From an uncultured Bacteroides sp. (GTDB lineage: Bacteria > Bacteroidota > Bacteroidia > Bacteroidales > Bacteroidaceae), in NCBI GenBank assembly GCA_900546355.1, contig URCM01000011.1:1-47927 (forward strand): a DNA stretch of 47,927 bases. The letters are read 5' to 3'. The notes beneath the pieces were generated by a model. It searched no databases and was not told the origin of the DNA. It saw only the letters and a list, made by a program, of their open reading frames with translations. Positions 18,348-25,679 of the stretch are shown one piece after another. A program made the position numbers and the translations under genes. Every line of letters starts with the position of its first letter. The stretch's first letter is position 1.

Positions 18348-19110
18348 TTATAATTTTTCTATTTCTTCATGTGTCAGTTGCGTACATTGGACTATGTCTT
18401 TTATGGAAAGTCCCATTTCTTTCATCCTTTTTGCAACTTCTTTTGCTTTCTTTTTCTCTCCTTCCGCTCTTCCTTCTTTAAAGCCTTCCGTATGCCCTTC
18501 GTCCCAGCCTGTTTTAATGACACTGCGTTGGTAGCGTAAGGCTTCCATATCTCGGTAATAAGCACGTTTCTCTACATCAGGTAAGGTGTCAATGCGGAGT
18601 CGTTCTCTTGCCTCCGGAAGTCCTTTGGCTGTGGCATTTTTATCTATTTCTCCAGTTTTGAGAAATTTAGAAGCTGTTTTGAATTTATCGTGCGATGATT
18701 TGGGATGAGTTTTTGAGGCATTTTCGCTTCTGTGATGAGGAAGATAGCGGGCTATCTGACGAAGAACAGGAGCGAAAAGGGCCAAAAAATCGCCCAAAGC
18801 ACACACGAAAACGGATACATCAAGCCAAGAAAAACTTTTTGGAGAAATTCAAAACAGCTTCTTAATCCATTCGTCAAGAGGTGTTTTTGCTACTTTATCG
18901 AAATCATTTACGCGCAACACATAATATTCGGAAAAGATATCGCCGGCATCTTTTCCTATAAAGAGTTCTTGTTGGCGTGCGGATAGCTTTAGAAAGTTAT
19001 TTGAGTCGTGTAAACTACGAAAGACTATTTCCCCATGATATACATAGTCTTTACTTTTAACCATGCTGAAATAAACAATATTGATAGTATAAGTCTTGTG
19101 GGCATAAAAG
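18348..19110 (-). pseudogene. Rpn/PD-(D/E)XK-family transposase-like gene, 5'-truncated and interrupted by a MITE
   Basis: Two pieces of one protein are readable on the minus strand in the same frame. The upstream piece (about 18865-19110) contains HKTYTINIVYFS, the downstream piece (18348-18666) contains LPEARERLRIDTLPDVEKR and RYQRSVIKTGWDEGHTEG plus a charged tail. Removing 18670-18861 and one TTA copy joins DEWI and KFLKTGE into a continuous frame. The N-terminal half of the usual Rpn protein is absent. Rpn proteins are recombination-promoting nucleases often annotated as transposases. As it stands the gene is dead: a TGA inside the MITE end stops the frame at about 18849. The 5' boundary is approximate. 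Confidence 0.8.
18670..18861. mobile_element. Foldback MITE, copy 1 (192 bp), inside the rpn gene
   Basis: The terminal inverted repeats are a perfect 17 bp (GAAGCTGTTTTGAATTT at the left end and its complement at 18845-18861). They are flanked by the direct duplication TTA at 18667-18669 and 18862-18864; the pre-insertion site can be restored exactly. The interior also folds back: TTTTCGCTTCTGT (18721-18733) against ACAGGAGCGAAAA (18766-18778), and GATAG/CTATC around the centre. It encodes no transposase, so it must be moved in trans. The 3-bp TTA target would fit an IS5-type (TNA-target) transposase, which is an inference. A ~191-bp relative lies at 40310-40500. Confidence 0.88.
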
Positions 19111-19112
19111 AA

Positions 19113-19168
19113 TGAAAATGCCTTGCGCACATCCATTGTCATCACGACAACGGATGCAACACAAGGCA
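19113..19168 (-). terminator. Hairpin after susD2
   Basis: TGCCTTG (19119-19125) pairs with CAAGGCA (19162-19168), continued by internal pairing (GGATG with CATCC and ACAA with TTGT). On the minus strand it is followed by TTTTC. It starts about 30 bp past the susD2 stop and resembles the terminator after susD1 in both sequence and position. The U-run is short, so it may be leaky. Confidence 0.6.
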
Positions 19169-19197
19169 AAATGGAATATTAAAATGAATGTTAGTTA

Positions 19198-20817
19198 TCA
19201 ATATCCCGGATTCTGTTTCCAGTTAGGATTAGTACTCATTACATTTGTATGTAATGGGAAGATACGGCAGGTTTTTTCGAAGCGTGCCGTTGGGAAATCT
19301 TTTCTGTGGAAACCGTATTCGTTTTCAAATGTACCGAAACGAATCATGTCGTTTCTACGCCAGTTCTCATCGAAGAATTCCCGTCCGCGTTCATCTAATA
19401 AGTCTTGTAAAGTGGGTTTTGCCGTCAGAAGCGGAGCCTGGGCATATTCACGGATTTGATTGAACAGGCTCATCGATGTATCGCCGTTAGTAGGAGTGCC
19501 TCCGCGCAGAATTGCTTCGCATTTGGTTAGCAGAATATCCGCATAACGGAATATCGGGAGGTCATTTGATTGGTCTCTACCGTTTTTATAATCATCGTCA
19601 ATTACAAAAAATTTAACAGAGCGGTAACCTTGATTGTATCCTTCGATGTCATCACCTACGTTTAATTCTATTTGATTAGAACCTTCTTCAAGCGTAACGG
19701 TTTGAGTCAAAACGATTGGATCTCCGTTTGTATCTAACGCCACTTCTGAGGTCGGTTGATAAGTGTCTGGATCATAGACATAAGCAGTTCCACGGATTAC
19801 ACTGTTATTACGTATGTCACCGTCTAAACAAAAAAGTTTTGAAAATTCCGGATTCATAGTCATGTAGCCACCGGCCGAGTTACTGAGTGCCATACCGTAA
19901 TAACTTATAGGTACATCTCCAGCTTTTTTCCAAGTGCGTGCACGGCCATATTGCATGCCTTTTTCGGTATAAGTGTCGTATGGCATGGCATAGATGAAGT
20001 CTTCTACGTGTGAACCGTTGTCGGGACCGAATTTCTCGGCGTACGGCATTGAACCTAAATTGAATTTACCGGATGCGATGATTTCATCACAGTATTTGAT
20101 ACAGTCATTCAGCTTTTCGTTGGTAGCTGTCGCAGCATCGTATTGGTCAACCGAAGGAGCGGTATATACAGCCCAGTTGATATACAATTTTACCAGCAGG
20201 GCTTCAGCCATCCATTTGTTGGGCTTACCATACGTGTTATCGCTGACTTCATCTGTTAGTTGTGGGATGATTTCCAATAATTCGCTTTCAATCCAGTGAG
20301 CGACTTCCCCACGTGAAGAACGATTAATGAGTTCACCTTCAGCAAGCAAATGATCCAAAATCGGTGCGTCTCCCCAGCAATCCATCATAATGAAATGGAA
20401 GAAAGCACGCATGGCACGGGCTGGAGCAATAAGTTCACCCGCTTCATCACCTCCCAAATCGCGTATAACAGTATTGGCTTTAGTAATACCACCTGTAAGT
20501 TCTCCCATCCAGTCTATTGTAGCATCTTCAGGTTGGTAATTATGGAGGCTCGGATGAGCATAAGCACCATTGTCGTACCAACCGCCACCATACGAAACAG
20601 CTGTATATTCATCGCTGGATAAAGTTTGGGCTTCCATGTATCTACGTCCTAACACACCGCGTAGATGAAAATATACATCTGCCATTTTTGCTTCTACTGC
20701 AATATCGGTAGTTGGGTAGGATGTATATTGAGATTCAATGTCAACGTCCAAATCTGTACATCCGGTGAAAACAACGGCTGTACAAACTGCAAATAAAGAT
20801 TTTATATTTATTCTCAT
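19198..20817 (-). CDS. SusD/RagB-family outer-membrane glycan-binding lipoprotein (pair 2)
   Basis: A 539-residue lipoprotein (signal ending VVFTGC, then TDLDVD). SusD-family blocks: AMRAFFHFIMMDCWGDAPIL, KPNKWMAEALLVKLYINWA, PIFRYADILLTKCEAILRG and LLDERGREFFDENWRRNDMIRFG (given here as separate motifs). It is the surface glycan-binding partner of the SusC encoded 20 bp upstream. The framework is nearly the same as SusD1, but the loops between blocks differ. This suggests a duplicated pair that has diverged in ligand, or one that handles different sizes of the same glycan. Confidence 0.95.
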   Translation of the reverse strand: MRINIKSLFAVCTAVVFTGCTDLDVDIESQYTSYPTTDIAVEAKMADVYFHLRGVLGRRYMEAQTLSSDEYTAVSYGGGWYDNGAYAHPSLHNYQPEDATIDWMGELTGGITKANTVIRDLGGDEAGELIAPARAMRAFFHFIMMDCWGDAPILDHLLAEGELINRSSRGEVAHWIESELLEIIPQLTDEVSDNTYGKPNKWMAEALLVKLYINWAVYTAPSVDQYDAATATNEKLNDCIKYCDEIIASGKFNLGSMPYAEKFGPDNGSHVEDFIYAMPYDTYTEKGMQYGRARTWKKAGDVPISYYGMALSNSAGGYMTMNPEFSKLFCLDGDIRNNSVIRGTAYVYDPDTYQPTSEVALDTNGDPIVLTQTVTLEEGSNQIELNVGDDIEGYNQGYRSVKFFVIDDDYKNGRDQSNDLPIFRYADILLTKCEAILRGGTPTNGDTSMSLFNQIREYAQAPLLTAKPTLQDLLDERGREFFDENWRRNDMIRFGTFENEYGFHRKDFPTARFEKTCRIFPLHTNVMSTNPNWKQNPGY

Positions 20818-20837
20818 AATTGTAATGTCTTTGGTTA

Positions 20838-23831
20838 TTAGAAATTAACTTTTAAGCCAATCATGGTAGTACGGGTATGCGGGTAAGCGCTCCAGCGGTA
20901 ATCTACGCCAGGTGCCAGTCCGCCCATGTTTACTTCCGGGTCAAGACCTTTGTAGCTGGTAATCGTGAACAGGTTGTTGCAGTTGATATACAGCTGTACG
21001 TTCTGCAGCCAGTTGTCGAAGTTCTTGAACGTGTAGCCTAACGTAAAGTTGGCAAGACGGAGATACGAGCCGTTTTCGATGAAGCGGTCGGAAGGACGAT
21101 TGCTGCCTGTATCTGTTGCAGGTCGTTCGTAGATAAATTCTTTCAGCACGTTCTTACCGTTGGAGAAGTTTTCGGGGCTGGTGTAGTTGGCGCGTGAACC
21201 GTTGTAGATATCGTTGCCGAACACACCGGTCAAGAAAATAGTAGCGTTCCAGTTCTTCCATCTGAAGGTATTGTTCCAGCCGAAGTTCAGTTTCGGTTGT
21301 GCACAACCGGTAATGGTACGGTCTTCATAAGTCGGGTCATCAGTTACTTCTCCTGTACGTTCTCCAGTTTCCGGATCTCTTTTATAATAAGTAGCGACTC
21401 CATTTTCATTATATCCTGCAAATTCCCAAGTATAGAATGTTCCAAGTGGTTCACCTTCAATGATGCGTTGTGTAAAGCCTTCGGCAGATACTCCAGCTAC
21501 CATAGGATCACCTTGTGGAAATCTATCTGTGGAAAATTGTTCGTTTGACAACCGGTCTACAGTATTCTTGTTGTGAGATAAAGTAACAGTGGTGCTCCAT
21601 TCAAAGTTACGGGTGCGGACCGGAACGGCGTTGATAGAGATTTCTATACCTTTGTTGGTGATTTCGCCGACATTGGCTTGAATGGTACTGAATGGATAGA
21701 GGCTGGTAGAAACCGGATAGTTCCAAATCAGGTCTTTGGTTTTTTTGTTATACCATTCGATGGTACCGTTCAGGCGTCCGTTGAAGAAAGCATAGTCGAT
21801 ACCGATGTTGAGCATGCCGGTGGATTCCCATTTCAAGTCGGGATTGGCGTTCTTGGTAGCAGCCAGTGTGCGCCAGCTTTTTCCGTTGTAAGTAAAGAAG
21901 CCCGATGCGCCGTAGGTTTCATACGGAGTATAAGCTCCGAAGCCCAATGCATTACCACTCACACCGTAACCCACGCGGAGTTTCAAGTTGCTGAGCACGT
22001 CTTGGTTTTTCATGAACTCTTCTTCGGTGATGTTCCATGCCGCGCTGATCGAAGGGAAGGTACCCCAGCGGTTGTTCTTTCCGAATACGGAAGAACCGTC
22101 GCGACGTACTGTAGCCTGAATCATGTATTTGCTGTTGTATGAATATCCGACACGGCCATAGAACGAAATGTTGCGTACGGTTTCTTTCGTTCCGCTCTCG
22201 ATGGCCGGGATGCCGTCGATGGTACTGGCGTATGTCAGCTGATACCATTTCAAGGTGTCATCGTAGAAGTCGTGTACGGTCAGGCCAAAACCGTCGTTCG
22301 ACATTCTTTCTTCCCACGAATAACCTGCCATGATAGACAACTTGTGCGCGTCGTTGATGGTGGTGTCATAGTTTCCGTAGGTTTCAAAGATGTGTTCGTG
22401 CCCGAAGTACGTATTGCGCTTCGCCTGTCCGTTTTGTGCGTTGATACCTGGTTGCTGGGTGTTGTGCGTATGATATTCGCTATAGGTTCTCTGGTTGTTC
22501 GTAAACGAATAGTTGGCACTCCATTTCAGGCCTTTTACGATTTCCAATGTCGCTTTACCGATGAATTGGGTGTTTTTGTAAACCGTTTCCGATGTGTCTT
22601 CATAAATCAATGACATTGGGTTCATGTTCTGGCTGCCCGAAGCAGTTGTCCAATTTCCGTTTTCATCGCGTACCGGAAGCAACGGAGAGAAATAGTTCAT
22701 GGCGTCCAGTACAGATACGCCTTCTTGCCCCATCGGGACGCCTACGCCTTTTCCGTAGCGTGAGTTGATACCTGCCGAGAGTTCCAGACGGTCTTTGAGG
22801 ACTTTGGTCGTAATCAATGAACGTACGTTCAAGCGGTCCATGTTAGTGCCTCGGATAACGCCTTGACGGTCTTGGTAGTTGATACTTGCCATATAAGTGG
22901 TTTTTTCCGAACCGCCGGTAATGGAAAGGTTGTGGTTGTGGCTTATGCCTGTGCGGAGCGCTTCATCTTGCCAGTCGGTATTGGCTCCCATGTCGTTGGC
23001 TAAGGTCAAACCGTTTTTCTCGGCATAATACCGGAGGTCGTCGGCTGTAGCCATATCCATTTTCTTCAGAATCTTGTCGAAAGCCACATATCCGCTATAG
23101 CTTACGTTGGTGCGTCCCTTCTTGCCTTTTTTGGTGTTGATAATGATTACACCGTTGGCAGCTTTCGAACCATAGATGGCGGTTGCGGTAGCGTCGCGCA
23201 GCACGTCGATGCTTTCGATATCATCGGGGGCAACCATCGAGATATCTACCCCCGGGATACCATCGATGACATAATACGGCTGCATGGCTGCACCTTCACG
23301 CAAAGAAGAAGCACCACGCAGGGTGATGCTTGGTGTGCCGTTCGGGTCGCCTGTAGTGGTAATGGCAAGTCCCGGCACTTTGCCTTGCAGCAACTGGGCA
23401 GGGTCGGTGTAGACACCCACGTTCAGGTCTTCTGCCTTGATGGTGGTGATAGAGCTGGTCACGTCTTTGCGCTGCATCGAACCATAACCGATGACAACTA
23501 CTTCGTCCAGCAGTTGGTCATCTTCTTTCATTGTTACGTTGATGACCTTGGAGGTGGCTTTTATTTCTTGGTCGGTGAAACCAATGTAAGAAAATACCAA
23601 GATTTTCCCTCGGTCCACCTTGATGGAGTACTTACCGTCGAGGTCGGTAATACTTCCGTTAGTTGTTCCTTTTTCTACCACACTTACTCCTATCAGCGGC
23701 ATTCCGGATTGGTCTTTCACCGTACCCGTCACTGTGTTTTGGGCAAATGCGTAGGTACACACTAAAAGAAAAATAGCGAGAGAAACGAGTTTTCTCCGCA
23801 TCCATTTGTTAGTTGTCTGTTCGCTTTGCAT
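20838..23831 (-). CDS. SusC/RagA-family TonB-dependent outer-membrane transporter (pair 2)
   Basis: A 997-residue paralogue of SusC1 with the same architecture: signal peptide (ending YAFAQ), carboxypeptidase-D-like domain (TVKDQSGMPLIGVSVVEKGT), plug (DEVVVIGYGSMQRKDVTSS; DATATAIYGSKAANGVIII) and barrel ending IGLKVNF. The two SusC proteins are very alike in the N-terminal third and in the last hundred residues, and diverge more in the middle of the barrel, where extracellular loops contact the substrate. It is the first gene of the minus-strand locus; its leader carries an 8-bp stem at 23858-23879. Confidence 0.96.
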   Translation of the reverse strand: MQSEQTTNKWMRRKLVSLAIFLLVCTYAFAQNTVTGTVKDQSGMPLIGVSVVEKGTTNGSITDLDGKYSIKVDRGKILVFSYIGFTDQEIKATSKVINVTMKEDDQLLDEVVVIGYGSMQRKDVTSSITTIKAEDLNVGVYTDPAQLLQGKVPGLAITTTGDPNGTPSITLRGASSLREGAAMQPYYVIDGIPGVDISMVAPDDIESIDVLRDATATAIYGSKAANGVIIINTKKGKKGRTNVSYSGYVAFDKILKKMDMATADDLRYYAEKNGLTLANDMGANTDWQDEALRTGISHNHNLSITGGSEKTTYMASINYQDRQGVIRGTNMDRLNVRSLITTKVLKDRLELSAGINSRYGKGVGVPMGQEGVSVLDAMNYFSPLLPVRDENGNWTTASGSQNMNPMSLIYEDTSETVYKNTQFIGKATLEIVKGLKWSANYSFTNNQRTYSEYHTHNTQQPGINAQNGQAKRNTYFGHEHIFETYGNYDTTINDAHKLSIMAGYSWEERMSNDGFGLTVHDFYDDTLKWYQLTYASTIDGIPAIESGTKETVRNISFYGRVGYSYNSKYMIQATVRRDGSSVFGKNNRWGTFPSISAAWNITEEEFMKNQDVLSNLKLRVGYGVSGNALGFGAYTPYETYGASGFFTYNGKSWRTLAATKNANPDLKWESTGMLNIGIDYAFFNGRLNGTIEWYNKKTKDLIWNYPVSTSLYPFSTIQANVGEITNKGIEISINAVPVRTRNFEWSTTVTLSHNKNTVDRLSNEQFSTDRFPQGDPMVAGVSAEGFTQRIIEGEPLGTFYTWEFAGYNENGVATYYKRDPETGERTGEVTDDPTYEDRTITGCAQPKLNFGWNNTFRWKNWNATIFLTGVFGNDIYNGSRANYTSPENFSNGKNVLKEFIYERPATDTGSNRPSDRFIENGSYLRLANFTLGYTFKNFDNWLQNVQLYINCNNLFTITSYKGLDPEVNMGGLAPGVDYRWSAYPHTRTTMIGLKVNF

Positions 23832-23857
23832 AAGTTATTAGATTTTAACGTTTAACT

Positions 23858-23879
23858 TAACATTGTAAAATAACAATGT
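23858..23879. promoter_or_regulatory. Inverted repeat in the susC2 leader
   Basis: AACATTGT (23858-23865) and ACAATGTT (23872-23879) form an exact 8-bp dyad with a 6-base spacer, 27 bp upstream of the susC2 start. It could be an operator or a leader RNA hairpin. Confidence 0.45.
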
Positions 23880-23932
23880 TTCTTTGCATGGCGAATTTAT
23901 ATAATATTTCTTATAAATTGTAATATCTATTA

Positions 23933-23940
23933 CAAAATTA
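23933..23940 (-). promoter_or_regulatory. Possible -7 box for susC2
   Basis: The minus strand reads TAATTTTG (TAnnTTTG), about 100 bp upstream of the susC2 start. No good -33 box is seen. The region is AT-rich, so a chance match is possible. Confidence 0.35.
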
Positions 23941-24107
23941 TACAGATTTATGTTCGAGAACATAGAACATAGTGGCTTGTTTCTCCTTTAAACTTGCCAT
24001 ATCGTCTTCTGTTTTTGTTTGTGTGGAAGGCCGAATGCAGCTGCTTTGAAAAAGAAATTTGTCCGCTCCGGCAAACGATTACAGCATGTCTGTAGGTTTT
24101 AATCTAT

Positions 24108-24190
24108 TGAAACCATCGTTCAAACAAGCTGAAACTTTGGTTTCAGTGCTCTGAAACTAAAGTTTCAGTATATTGAAACAAACCTGAAAC
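24108..24190. promoter_or_regulatory. Helically phased TGAAAC/GTTTCA array (candidate operator)
   Basis: Seven copies of a hexamer occur: TGAAAC at 24108, 24130, 24152, 24174 and 24185, and its complement GTTTCA at 24140 and 24162. After a first gap of 22 bp the spacings are 10, 12, 10, 12 and 11 bp, about one helical turn each. Two 18-bp dyads stand out, CTGAAAC-4-GTTTCAG at 24129-24146 and 24151-24168, exactly 22 bp apart. The array lies in the 554-bp region between divergent susC2 and the 24386 operon, so it could serve either side. The binding protein is unknown. Confidence 0.7.
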
Positions 24191-24273
24191 TGCATTGCCC
24201 CGCAATACGTGGCTGTGTGTTTGGGGGAGGAATGTATGGCTTGATGTGAATCGGAGGTGTATCGCCAACCGAC

Positions 24274-24311
24274 AAATAGGGAAATTCCTACCGGGAAATA
24301 GGGATTCCCTA
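24274..24311 (+). promoter_or_regulatory. Paired 9-bp direct repeats / dyads next to the -33 box
   Basis: AAATAGGGA occurs at 24274-24282 and 24296-24304, a 22-bp period with a 13-bp spacer. Each copy also begins a dyad: TAGGGAAATTCCTA (24277-24290) and TAGGGATTCCCTA (24299-24311). The second dyad ends directly against the -33 box. Two 9-bp direct repeats with a 12-13 bp spacer is the layout used by LytTR-type regulators; this resemblance is inference only. Confidence 0.6.
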
Positions 24312-24342
24312 CTTGTGGTATGCCGGAATTTAGTTAACTTTG
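24312..24342 (+). promoter_or_regulatory. Bacteroides-type promoter for the 24386-28251 operon
   Basis: CTTG at 24312-24315 and TAACTTTG at 24335-24342 are 19 bp apart. The transcript would start near 24349, giving a leader of about 37 bases. The non-ideal -33 box and the abutting dyads suggest activator dependence. Confidence 0.65.
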
Positions 24343-24385
24343 TATTGTCGAAAAAAGTGAGGTATATATTAATAAGGTAATCATA

Positions 24386-25645
24386 ATGCGCATGGATATG
24401 AAAACAAGATTAGGAATTTCGTTGTTGATAGCTTGCTTGCCGTGGCTGGCTATGGCACAGAACGACGACCTTTATTTCGTTCCGAAGAAAGAAAAGAAGG
24501 CGGAAACGAAAACCGAGGTGCGCCAGGTGACGAAGCAGACAACAACTACTACTACTACTACCACAACGGCATCGGTTTCTCCAGGCACAACGGTGGTGGT
24601 AAAAGATGTGACTGGAAAGACACGCGACATAGACGAATATAACCGCCGGTACACGTCGAGGGAAAACACGTTCAGTATGCAGAACGATACACTGTATATA
24701 GAAGAGAAACCTTACGGCGAACGGGGGGAATGGGTAAACGGATTCGAAGGCTCGCAAGACGATTATGAATACGCCATGCGCATCATCCGTTTCCGCAGCC
24801 CGGCGTATGCCATTCCCATCAGCAGCCCGCTGTATTGGGACGTGGTATACGGCGCGTATCCGTCGTGGGAATGGAATGTATACGATGACGGGCTGTACGC
24901 GTATGTGTTTCCCACGTTCTCCAATCCGCTTTGGTGGGATTGGCGTTGGAACTGGAGCGTAGCCGGTCCGCGTTGGGGATATGGGTGGAGCTGGTACTCG
25001 CCTTGGTATTATGGCGGCTGGTATTCTTCGTATTGGTATGGCGGATACTGGGGCGGCTGGTATGCCGGCTATTGGGGGCCGTGGCATCATCCGTATCCGT
25101 ATTGGGGAGGCGCAGGATGGCATCACCGTCCGGGATTTACCGATTATCGCCCTACACGCTACATGACTTCGGGCGGTTCACATACGCGTCCGCGCTATGC
25201 GACCAGTACTTCTCGTCCTTCACGTGTGACAACTGGAACCCTAAGTCAGGCAAGAGGGAACAGCGCAGTACGCCGTTCTTCTATCGGAAGAGTGGTGCAA
25301 GGTTCCGGAACGCGCGGTGAAAGCCAGTCCGTCCGTCCGGGAAGATCCGTCATACGAGGGAACAATGCCTCCGGGACGATGCGTCCAGGCTCCCGCTCAC
25401 AAGGCGTATACACACGCTCCAGCCGGAGTGTAGACCGTACCGGGTCTTCGTATAATCGTCCGAGCAGTACACGCAGGAGCGTGAACTACAATAATAACAA
25501 TTCGTTCAACCGTAATTCGACGACGCGCAGCAATAGCTTTAACCGCAGTTCGGGCGGAAGTTTCAACCGGAGCGGCGGTGGAAGTGTAAGCAGAGGCGGA
25601 GGCGGTGTGAGCCGTTCTTCGGGTGGCGGAGGCCGTAGAAGATAA
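24386..25645 (+). CDS. Secreted low-complexity W/G/Y- and S/R/G-rich protein of unknown function
   Basis: A 419-residue protein not assigned to a known family. It has a signal peptide (ending LAMAQ), then a charged segment rich in Lys/Glu, a run of threonines (about residues 51-62) and an acidic, more normal stretch to about residue 150. A strongly aromatic block of W, G and Y follows (about 170-250). The C-terminal ~150 residues are basic and disordered, rich in S, R, N and G (SFNRSSGGS-like repeats, ending GGGGRRR). Such composition suggests an extracellular or envelope-surface structural or adhesive protein. ATG codons at 24392 and 24398 are alternative starts. It heads an operon with the FadL-like gene 34 bp downstream. 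Confidence 0.7.
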   Translation: MRMDMKTRLGISLLIACLPWLAMAQNDDLYFVPKKEKKAETKTEVRQVTKQTTTTTTTTTTASVSPGTTVVVKDVTGKTRDIDEYNRRYTSRENTFSMQNDTLYIEEKPYGERGEWVNGFEGSQDDYEYAMRIIRFRSPAYAIPISSPLYWDVVYGAYPSWEWNVYDDGLYAYVFPTFSNPLWWDWRWNWSVAGPRWGYGWSWYSPWYYGGWYSSYWYGGYWGGWYAGYWGPWHHPYPYWGGAGWHHRPGFTDYRPTRYMTSGGSHTRPRYATSTSRPSRVTTGTLSQARGNSAVRRSSIGRVVQGSGTRGESQSVRPGRSVIRGNNASGTMRPGSRSQGVYTRSSRSVDRTGSSYNRPSSTRRSVNYNNNNSFNRNSTTRSNSFNRSSGGSFNRSGGGSVSRGGGGVSRSSGGGGRRR

Positions 25646-25679
25646 ACCTATATATAATAAAGGTATAAAGGAAAACAAG

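Noticed and set aside
18699..18861. Small plus-strand frame inside the MITE (M-x-W-D-E-F-L-R-H-F...)
   Set aside because: Both MITE copies share it, but copy 2 has an early stop, and the sequence is explained by the foldback arms. Could be a relic of an IS gene, but not enough to call.
25623..25679. GTG start upstream of the FadL-like gene
   Set aside because: It overlaps the previous gene and puts 19 polar residues before the signal peptide.
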